A stretch of 6,926 bases of DNA from Candidatus Eiseniibacteriota bacterium (GTDB lineage: Bacteria; Joyebacterota; Joyebacteria; Joyebacterales; Joyebacteraceae). Made by a program: the position numbers and the translations under genes. Below are positions 1 to 5,724 of the stretch, one piece after another. Where the stretch lies: assembly GCA_030630395.1 (NCBI GenBank), contig DAOVNE010000072.1, positions 1 through 6,926 of the forward strand, given 5' to 3'. Numbering within the stretch: position 1 is the stretch's first letter; each line of letters begins with the position of its first letter. The notes beneath the pieces are model-generated. The model was not told where the DNA came from and made no database searches. It worked only from the letters and a program-made list of their open reading frames with translations.

Positions 1-2724
1 GACCGCGTAGACACCGCCGACTCCAGATGTCGCCGTGAAGATGGGCACAGCGCCCGTCGTGTCGGCGCCTGTGGCGTAGCCCTTGATGATGGCGCCCTCA
101 ATCGGAGCGCGCGCGGGAGCCTCGTACACCTCTCCCGCCAGCTGACCGTAGACCACCTGGACCGTGATGTCCTCGAGATAGATACTGTACCCGGGCTTCG
201 CGAGCGCGCAGTTCACCGTGCCCGTCGAGGTCGGCGTCCCGAGGAGGTCGAGCATCGTCGAGTAACCGGCGTTCCCGTAGAGATCGAGCCCGCAGCCCAC
301 GGCGAAGAGGTCGAACCCACCCTCAGGACATGTACCTGTGATCGTGCCCTCGTAGAACGGAGCGAGCGCACCGTAGAGACCGATCGATGCCACGGACGCA
401 TCGATGTCGGCGCTCGTGAAGGCCACGCCACCGGTCACAGGGATCACATCCTCGAAGCAGTTGTAACTCTGAGCGAGTTCGCTTCCAATGATGACAAGAT
501 CCTCTCCGTACGGCGCCGTGATGTTGAAGGTGGCCTCTCCATTCACGTCGGTCACATCCACGACAGGATCGATGCCCCAGCCGTCGATCGTAATCTCAAC
601 GTCCGCAAGCTCAACTCCCGCGCTATCCCACACCGTTACCGTCAGATCCGTTGCAGTATCGATCGGAATCGATGACGGGGCGATCGTGTAGGTCACCGGA
701 ACGATGACGTCCACACTTCCGGATACGGGCTTGTAGTTGTGCTTGCTTACCCAGACGTCCATGGAACCGACATCGGTCGCCGGCGGATCGATCGTGATGT
801 CGACGTGACCGTCAAGACCAGTCAGACCGGTTGCGTAGAACTCACCGTCCATATAGAGACAGACGAGCGCGCCCTCGACCGGGTCGCGTCCGGCAACCGT
901 CCCGACGTCGACGGCAAAGGTGCTCTGCCCGAGCGGCAGAACGCCGTTGTATGTCGCCTCGAGATCGAGCGGCCCACCCGCCACCCACGGATCGAGGGCC
1001 GGGTCGCCGAAGACCGTGTATACTTCGTAGTAGTACCGCGAGCGACCACCACCCGAGTACGCCTCGTAGACGGCCCATAGCCCGTCGTTAAACATACCGC
1101 GTACCCACGTGATGTCATTCCCGAACCACGCGTCGTACACAGCCCTCTCCATGATGTCGTCCTCGTCCCAGTACGAGCTGTTCGAAGCGCCCAGGAAGAG
1201 AACGCCGCCGTTCGCGGCAAGCGTCCAGGTCTCGCCGAAGCAGGCGCTGTCAAACTCGCCCGTAGCGCACGCATACGACTGCACGATCGGGAGCATGTCG
1301 ACGTTGGTGAGTGCCTGCACCTGCGAAGCCGAGATCGGAGGTCCATCGGACCAACTATTGGTCCCCCCATGCCCGGAGTAGGTCAGCATCGAGAGACCCG
1401 CGTTGAAGTCATCGAGGCACTGCTGAGTCGTCGCGCTGTGCGTAACTGAGTACCGCTTGCTGACGGTGTAGCCTGCAGGCTCAAGCCACGTATCGATGCA
1501 GTAGTTGTGCGTGCCCTCCGACACCGTGTAGTTGTCGCTCGACGCCATGAATGTCGCGCGGTCAACCCAGTCCGTTCCACTCGAAAGCGCGAATCGCATG
1601 TAGCTCATCGACTTGTTGGCGAGAAGCGTCACGTCGGCTTCGCTGTCGCACGAGAAACGGCCGACGTACATGTCGGGCAGCCAATCGGCCGCCCCATCCA
1701 TGCAGACGTAGTAGAGGTCGGTCGCGCACGATGACGCGACTCCAGCGAACGCGGGAAGCTGCGGCGTGTCGCCGATCAGAAGGACAAAGGTCGGTGGCAC
1801 ATCCCACGTGGTGTAGGCATCGATGATGTAGTTCTGAATGTTCGTCGTCGTCGCGCCGCCCGGGATCTCCGACAGCTTCGTCACTGTCGTCTCGTAACCA
1901 AGGCGATGCCTCAACCCGGCGAATGTCTCGATTTCCTCGTAGTAATCATCATAGGTGATGATCAGGTAGCCGATCGGAAGAGCCGGGAAGCCGCGGCCCG
2001 CGAACGCATCGGCATTCAAGAGGTGCTTCGTCGCAAAGACATCGAAGTCCCTCGATGCGAAGCGCTCAATCATGCTGCTCGTCTTTGCCCAGTCGCCGCC
2101 CTCGAACTCAACGGAGAGCTCAATGCTCCGAAGATAGCGGACGGTACCGGTCGTTGCATCGTACTGCACGGGGAAGATCTCGAGTTCGACGAAGCGATGA
2201 GCCCTCATCTGGCCGATCTCGCCGAGCGCTGCTGCCGCGTCCGGTGAGAACCCGCTTCTCGCGTACGCCGCGTCATCCATCACGAAACGGGCCGCCTCGC
2301 GCGCACCCGGGAGCTTCTCGACGGACGGCTGCACTGGAACGAGTCTGTGCGCCACGCCAAGATCCGCGAGTGACATCTCCACATAGTCCGCGCTCACGAT
2401 GGAGAGCCTGGGTATTGCACCCTGAGGTATCTCCAGGAACTCGCGAATCACAGGGAGCATCGGTGCACCGATGTCGATCGTGTAGGCGCTCCCCGGGATG
2501 GTCAGACGCGTGAAGAGACCGATGTCGGTGGCCATGTCCGCCACCTCGACGCCCGGAATCTCGATCCTGAGAGCCGCACCAGAGATATCTGACGAAAGAA
2601 GCGTCACTTCCGGCGCCTCATAAGGTTCGGTCGTCCCGAACTCGATCCACCTCGCAGATAGCGATGCTGGCATCGCCACAAGAACGAGTAGGGCGAGAAC
2701 GACCAATGCGCGCATGGACCTCAT
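1..2724 (-). CDS. Secreted gingipain-like cysteine peptidase (family C25), C-terminus cut by window edge
   Basis: Read on the minus strand from ATG at 2724-2722; all 908 codons to position 1 are open and no stop is reached, so the gene is partial. Residues 1-24 form a signal peptide (MRSMRA, then a Leu/Val-rich core, cleavage near SLSA|RW), so the product is exported. Residues about 25-240 resemble a C25 propeptide (IGAPMLPV at 85-92, LEIPQG following). The catalytic domain spans about 249-580: YLIITYDDYY from 253, FVLLIGD 313-319, LPDMYVGRF 349-357, YSGHGG with His452, QSYACATGEF with Cys486, and the usual closing FGDPAL at 572-577. His and Cys are 34 residues apart, close to gingipain R. 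Ig-like modules follow at about 585-675 (PVEGALVCLY) and 676-766, then an unassigned module with C799, C811 and C839, then a carboxypeptidase-regulatory-like start from about 864. Family membership is firm; Arg/Lys specificity and the anchoring route cannot be told. Confidence 0.93.
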   Translation of the reverse strand, partial: MRSMRALVVLALLVLVAMPASLSARWIEFGTTEPYEAPEVTLLSSDISGAALRIEIPGVEVADMATDIGLFTRLTIPGSAYTIDIGAPMLPVIREFLEIPQGAIPRLSIVSADYVEMSLADLGVAHRLVPVQPSVEKLPGAREAARFVMDDAAYARSGFSPDAAAALGEIGQMRAHRFVELEIFPVQYDATTGTVRYLRSIELSVEFEGGDWAKTSSMIERFASRDFDVFATKHLLNADAFAGRGFPALPIGYLIITYDDYYEEIETFAGLRHRLGYETTVTKLSEIPGGATTTNIQNYIIDAYTTWDVPPTFVLLIGDTPQLPAFAGVASSCATDLYYVCMDGAADWLPDMYVGRFSCDSEADVTLLANKSMSYMRFALSSGTDWVDRATFMASSDNYTVSEGTHNYCIDTWLEPAGYTVSKRYSVTHSATTQQCLDDFNAGLSMLTYSGHGGTNSWSDGPPISASQVQALTNVDMLPIVQSYACATGEFDSACFGETWTLAANGGVLFLGASNSSYWDEDDIMERAVYDAWFGNDITWVRGMFNDGLWAVYEAYSGGGRSRYYYEVYTVFGDPALDPWVAGGPLDLEATYNGVLPLGQSTFAVDVGTVAGRDPVEGALVCLYMDGEFYATGLTGLDGHVDITIDPPATDVGSMDVWVSKHNYKPVSGSVDVIVPVTYTIAPSSIPIDTATDLTVTVWDSAGVELADVEITIDGWGIDPVVDVTDVNGEATFNITAPYGEDLVIIGSELAQSYNCFEDVIPVTGGVAFTSADIDASVASIGLYGALAPFYEGTITGTCPEGGFDLFAVGCGLDLYGNAGYSTMLDLLGTPTSTGTVNCALAKPGYSIYLEDITVQVVYGQLAGEVYEAPARAPIEGAIIKGYATGADTTGAVPIFTATSGVGGVYAV

Positions 2725-2730
2725 GCGTGT

Positions 2731-2738
2731 CCTCCCTC
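2731..2738 (-). promoter_or_regulatory. Shine-Dalgarno of the C25 peptidase gene
   Basis: On the minus strand the bases before ATG2724 read AAGAGGGAGGACACGC. GAGGGAGG lies 6 nt upstream of the start, which selects this ATG over the in-frame ATG at 2715-2713 (Met4). Confidence 0.8.
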
Positions 2739-2863
2739 TTGGCTGGGCATGGTGAGATCCAACCCCCACCACGCGGGCTGTTGAAAACGAATGTCTGTCA
2801 TCATCCGGCAACACAACCTGGCCCTCCCCAGACACTCTGCGTCTCCAGAAAGAGCATACATAG

Positions 2864-2893
2864 ATTATAACACATGGCCATGTTGGTCCGCAA
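2864..2893 (-). promoter_or_regulatory. Probable sigma70-type promoter of the C25 peptidase gene
   Basis: On the minus strand a perfect TATAAT (2869-2864) is preceded by TTGCGG (2893-2888) with an 18-bp spacer. The -10 matches consensus fully; the -35 matches only its TTG half. The predicted transcription start near 2857 would give a leader of about 130 nt before ATG2724. The spacer holds a perfect palindrome, which suggests regulation at this promoter. This is a consensus match without experimental support. Confidence 0.55.
2872..2883. repeat. Perfect 12-bp palindrome ACATGGCCATGT in the promoter spacer
   Basis: The bases are self-complementary over all 12 positions and fall wholly between the proposed -10 (2864-2869) and -35 (2888-2893). 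A dyad in this place is typical of operators bound by dimeric regulators, either repressors or MerR-type activators that act on long spacers. The palindrome is visible directly; the operator role is inferred. Confidence 0.5.
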
Positions 2894-3081
2894 TAGCCCG
2901 TGTGGTGCGGGTTTTCGGACACCCTTGCCGCCTGAGCCTCCCGACTCGGAGACGGGTGTGGCCGGGTATCTGCCTGGGCACGGGATCTCACGAACACGGC
3001 AATTCCATTATGATGTTGATGGCTCAAGATATGACCGTGCCGGCATTCAGGGGGTTGCGTGGCGGGGAATATGGGGTAGGC

Positions 3082-3110
3082 TTGGGGTTAGGAACACGAA
3101 GTGCTAACCT
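3082..3110 (+). promoter_or_regulatory. Candidate promoter of the nucleotidyltransferase-flippase operon
   Basis: TTGGGG (3082-3087) is followed after 17 bp by TAACCT (3105-3110), and a TG at 3102-3103 gives an extended -10 (TGCTAACCT). Matches to consensus are partial. Transcription would start near 3117, leaving a leader of about 100 nt that contains the inverted repeat at 3131-3149. No better candidate was seen closer to the start codon. Confidence 0.3.
3086..3109 (+). repeat. Short imperfect hairpin GGTTAG...CTAACC
   Basis: GGTTAG (3086-3091) pairs with CTAACC (3104-3109). Inside it CAC (3095-3097) pairs with GTG (3101-3103) around a GAA loop, with GAA at 3092-3094 bulged. It has no U-run after it, so it is not a terminator. 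It overlaps the candidate promoter and may be an operator or chance. Confidence 0.3.
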
Positions 3111-3130
3111 AGTCTACGGGTGCGAGATGA

Positions 3131-3149
3131 GTCACTCCGGCCGAGTGAC
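3131..3149. repeat. 19-bp inverted repeat (7-bp arms) upstream of the operon
   Basis: GTCACTC (3131-3137) and GAGTGAC (3143-3149) are exact reverse complements around CGGCC. It starts 87 bp before ATG3218. No T-run follows on either strand, so a terminator is unlikely. It may be a regulator binding site or a leader hairpin. A related TGACTCAC lies at 3185-3192. Confidence 0.45.
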
Positions 3150-3217
3150 CAGTGGTTATCTGCGCGCCGTTTGCAGTTCAGGTCTGACTCACAGATTGAC
3201 CGGAATCGGGACGACAC

Positions 3218-4489
3218 ATGCTCTACTCTTCGACCCCAGAGAAGCACGAGTTCTTCGCCAAGCTCCTCGAACGGTGCGTGAATGAGATTGCGCATACCGT
3301 CTGCAAGGATGACATTGAGGCGCTGCTCATGATTGGCGCCCCGACTCGCGGTGAGGTCACGATCGTCGAGACTCCGTCCGGCCTCTACAGCTTGAGCGAC
3401 ATCGACCTCATCTGTGTCACCCGGCCATCCACGAACCCGCGGGAGCTACGCCTTCGCGTCGCAGGTCTCATGGAGAAACTGAACGAGGAACTCGCTCCGG
3501 ACTGCTCCGGCATCGACATGTCGTTCAAGACGCACGTCCATCTCACCTCCCCCTATCCTCTCATCTCAAACTACGAACTCGCTCGATCGCCCGTCTGTCT
3601 GTACGGAGACGACGACGTGCTCTCATCGATCGGAACCGTCGACGTCAGTGAGATCCCGATTGCGGATGCCCTGAGATTCGTTCACAACCGCTGTTTCGAA
3701 CAGCTGCTCGCACGACCACGGACTCAAGTGGATCCGGCGGACTTCTCCACCGCTCTCTTCTCGCTCTATCAGACGGCCAAGCTCGCGCTCGATCTTGTCA
3801 CCGCGTTCCTCTTCGCGAGGCGCGACACGCCGCTTGGCTACGAGGCCAGGGTCAAGCTCTTCACCGATGACTACCTCAAGCGTGATGAATTCGCGGCGCT
3901 CGCCGTATCGCTCGAGCCCTTCATCGATGACCTGCCCGCCTGGGCCGCGTTCAAGACGTCAGGCGATCTCGATCGCCTGGTATCGCATTTCGGAGCTTCG
4001 ACTGACGCTCCGGCCCTCCACCAACTCGCGTCTGATCTCTGGTACCGGTACATCCCCTACGCAGAGGCGCTCTGGAAGAGCGTCCTCGGATCGACGCTGG
4101 ACATGAACATCTCCGAGCTGTCGCTCCCGGCTGTCGCCGAGCGTTTTGGATCACTCGAAAGCCTGCCGAGGCGGATCGTGCGGACGTTGCGACTGCTTAA
4201 GCCCCGAGCCGCTCCAAAGGGACTGCTCTCGACGGTGGGGATCCTGCGGCGCTCGTTCTTTGCCTCTCCCCTGGCGCTCGCCTATCTGACGGCGCTTATC
4301 ACGTTCTTCAGTCACTCAGAAAACGCGGATCGTGAGTGGACGCGCCGCGCCATCGTGCGCTATGCTCCGTTCTCGCTCCCGCTCAGGTTCAGAGCGATGA
4401 GCGACCAGGAACGCGAGGACGTTCTCATGAGCAAGCTGATCTTCTTCCACGAGGCGATGCTCCTTGGTAGGCACGTGAAGGAGGGTTGA
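3218..4489 (+). CDS. Nucleotidyltransferase-fold protein, 423 aa, function unknown
   Basis: Residues about 30-105 carry a DNA polymerase beta-like nucleotidyltransferase signature: MIGAPTRGE (G40, R44, E46), LSDIDLICV with the Asp61/Asp63 pair, and GIDMSF with Asp100 as the likely third metal-binding carboxylate. The usual GS is GA here, and about ten extra residues (TIVETPSGLY) separate the glycine loop from the DxD. Residues about 146-215 are helical and look like the helices that often follow this fold (QTAKLALDLVTAFLFAR, then YEARVKLF). Residues 319-423 are a basic helical region with a hydrophobic stretch at about 348-364; there is no signal peptide. ATG3218 is the first start after an in-frame TGA at 3197-3199; its Shine-Dalgarno is weak (GGGA, 7 nt upstream of ATG3218). 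By family knowledge such enzymes transfer NMP groups to proteins, sugars or small molecules; the substrate here is unknown. Confidence 0.75.
   Translation: MLYSSTPEKHEFFAKLLERCVNEIAHTVCKDDIEALLMIGAPTRGEVTIVETPSGLYSLSDIDLICVTRPSTNPRELRLRVAGLMEKLNEELAPDCSGIDMSFKTHVHLTSPYPLISNYELARSPVCLYGDDDVLSSIGTVDVSEIPIADALRFVHNRCFEQLLARPRTQVDPADFSTALFSLYQTAKLALDLVTAFLFARRDTPLGYEARVKLFTDDYLKRDEFAALAVSLEPFIDDLPAWAAFKTSGDLDRLVSHFGASTDAPALHQLASDLWYRYIPYAEALWKSVLGSTLDMNISELSLPAVAERFGSLESLPRRIVRTLRLLKPRAAPKGLLSTVGILRRSFFASPLALAYLTALITFFSHSENADREWTRRAIVRYAPFSLPLRFRAMSDQEREDVLMSKLIFFHEAMLLGRHVKEG
4478..4485 (+). promoter_or_regulatory. Shine-Dalgarno deciding the phosphodiesterase start
   Basis: AAGGAGGG lies inside the last codons of the preceding gene. 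It leaves a usable gap to ATG4489 but almost none to the in-frame TTG at 4486, so ATG4489 is the preferred start. Confidence 0.75.
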
Positions 4490-5724
4490 TGGCGGGCGAC
4501 AAGCTCACGCTGGTGTTCTTTGTGGACGCCCTCGGATGGGAGATCGCGCGGAAGCTCGGCTGCTTCCGCGACGTTGCACCATACTCCTATCGTCAGCGAA
4601 CCGTCCTCGGTTACAGCTGTGCCGCCCAGCCGACGATACTCACGGGACTCATGCCGGACGAGCACGGGCACTGGGGCATGTTCTATCGCACCGAGCGGTC
4701 GGATCTCCGAGCGCTCCGCTCTTTGAGGTTCCTTCCCAAGGTCATATCGAGCCATCGTAGATTCCGCAGACCTCTCCTGAACTACCACCGGAGACGTACG
4801 GGCTTCACCGGCTACTACAACCTCTACCGGATCCCGTTCCATCTCTTCGGCGCGTTCGACCTCATCGAGAAAAGGGACATCTACGCTCCGGGCGCATTCG
4901 CTTCTGGTGCGAAGTCGATCTTCGATCACCTCGCAGCTGCCGACGTTCCGTACCGAGTCTGGACCTGGAAGCATGAACTCGACGAGGGCTTCGCCGAACT
5001 CGAGACAGCGATCCGCGACGATCACAAGATGCGTTTCTCCCTTCACTACACGCCCTACATAGACGCCTTCCTCCACGGCCACGTCGGCGACGACGAGGCT
5101 GTGGCCGGTGCTGTCGCCCTCATCGAGAGGAGAATCGCGCGCGTGGTCGAACTCGCCCGCGAGACCCAAGGTGACGTGAACGTCATTATCTTCTCCGACC
5201 ACGGCATGGCGGAGACAACGGGTGAGCACGACGTCATCAGCGTCGTGGCGGCGCTCGGACTTAGACAGGGCAGTGACTACCAGGTGTTCTACGATTCGAC
5301 GATGGCAAGGTTCTGGTTCGAGTCCCCCCACGCACGCGACAGGATCGTCGGTGCCCTCAAGGAGCTCGACTACGGGACCGTTCTCTCGGACGCCGACCTC
5401 AAGCGTGAAGGCGTCTTCTTCGGCGACAGGCGCTTCGGGGAGTTGATCTTCCTGATGAACCCGACGAGGCTCATCGTCCCGAGCTACATGGGCGGCCGGG
5501 CCCCACGCGGAATGCACGGGTTCAGCCCCGAGCACAGGGACTCGTATGCGATGCTGGCCTCGAGCTTCGAGGTGGACCCCGAACCGACGCACATCAGAGA
5601 TTCGTTCCGCGTGATGATGCAGGCGGCCGGACTTCAGCCGGGACCAGAGACGGTCGACGGGCACGGTGACTCCGCCGGCTTGAGCGGGACGGCCTCGGAC
5701 AGCAACCAGGAGGTCACGGCGTGA
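4489..5724 (+). CDS. Alkaline-phosphatase-superfamily phosphodiesterase (type I phosphodiesterase/nucleotide pyrophosphatase-like), 411 aa
   Basis: The protein shows the full two-metal centre of the family: Asp13 in VFFVDALGWE, the nucleophile region GYSCAAQPTILTG with Ser43 the likely nucleophile, PDEHGHWG after it, Asp192 and His196 in YIDAFLHGHVG, Asp237-His238 in FSDHGM, and His343 in PRGMHGF. Such enzymes hydrolyse phosphate mono- or diesters, pyrophosphates, phosphonates or sulfates; which one cannot be read here. There is no signal peptide or membrane segment, so it should act in the cytoplasm. A likely cap lies between residues 64 and 185, with a basic stretch HRRFRR...HRRR at 89-103 that could bind an anionic or lipid-linked substrate. 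The last 30 residues are Gly/Ser/Asp-rich and probably disordered. The start overlaps the upstream stop (TGATG); TTG4486 would add one residue. Its place before a flippase gene suggests a role in envelope glycan precursor metabolism. Confidence 0.85.
   Translation: MAGDKLTLVFFVDALGWEIARKLGCFRDVAPYSYRQRTVLGYSCAAQPTILTGLMPDEHGHWGMFYRTERSDLRALRSLRFLPKVISSHRRFRRPLLNYHRRRTGFTGYYNLYRIPFHLFGAFDLIEKRDIYAPGAFASGAKSIFDHLAAADVPYRVWTWKHELDEGFAELETAIRDDHKMRFSLHYTPYIDAFLHGHVGDDEAVAGAVALIERRIARVVELARETQGDVNVIIFSDHGMAETTGEHDVISVVAALGLRQGSDYQVFYDSTMARFWFESPHARDRIVGALKELDYGTVLSDADLKREGVFFGDRRFGELIFLMNPTRLIVPSYMGGRAPRGMHGFSPEHRDSYAMLASSFEVDPEPTHIRDSFRVMMQAAGLQPGPETVDGHGDSAGLSGTASDSNQEVTA
5708..5713 (+). promoter_or_regulatory. 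Shine-Dalgarno of the flippase gene
   Basis: AGGAGG is followed after 7 nt by GTG5721, inside the end of the phosphodiesterase gene. It supports the GTG start and the 4-nt GTGA overlap rather than a later ATG (Met21). Confidence 0.8.

Larger units (their letters stand above)
2761..2913. repeat. 23-bp imperfect inverted repeat pair flanking the C25 promoter
   Basis: The left arm is 2761-2783 and the right arm 2891-2913, in opposite orientation and 107 bp apart. Read as minus strand for the left and plus strand for the right, both start CAAY and continue AGCCCGYGTGGTGSGGGTT, matching at 20 of 23 positions. The right arm overlaps the -35 by three bases and the left arm lies in the predicted leader. 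Such arms could be paired binding sites for a looping regulator, or the terminal inverted repeats of a 153-bp MITE-like element. I see no target-site duplication outside the arms (left flank GAGATCC, right flank TTCGGAC), which weakens the element reading. Confidence 0.6.
2725..3217. other. Divergent intergenic region, 493 bp, regulatory
   Basis: This gap lies between two genes transcribed away from each other. Apparent plus-strand reading frames here (about 2791-3285 and 2874-3107) lack family signatures and overlap the promoter and the next gene, so I do not call them. What can be supported is a sigma70-type promoter to the left, a weaker one to the right, a 23-bp inverted repeat pair, a 12-bp palindrome and a 19-bp inverted repeat. 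No tRNA-like or riboswitch-like element was recognised, and no convincing intrinsic terminator. Confidence 0.75.

Noticed and set aside
739..1380. Several plus- and minus-strand frames of 78-182 codons over the protease catalytic region
   Set aside because: They are Arg/Ser-rich shadows of the C25 gene, which is open throughout and carries all expected motifs.
2897..2915. CCCG-loop-CGGG followed by TTTT, resembling an intrinsic terminator on the plus strand
   Set aside because: The stem is only 4 bp with a 4-base T-run and no gene ends upstream on that strand; the bases are better explained as one arm of the 23-bp repeat.
2919..2959. ACACCC...GGGTGT outer stem with an inner CTCC/GGAG stem
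   Set aside because: The arms are short and interrupted, with no T-run and no gene to terminate.
2752..2991. 9-bp inverted match GTGAGATCC (2752-2760) and GGATCTCAC (2983-2991)
   Set aside because: A 9-bp match is expected by chance about once in every two regions of this size, and nothing else supports it.
2791..3285. 164-codon plus-strand open frame across the intergenic region
   Set aside because: It overlaps the start of the NTase gene, covers the promoter and repeat elements, shows no family signature and has no good ribosome binding site.
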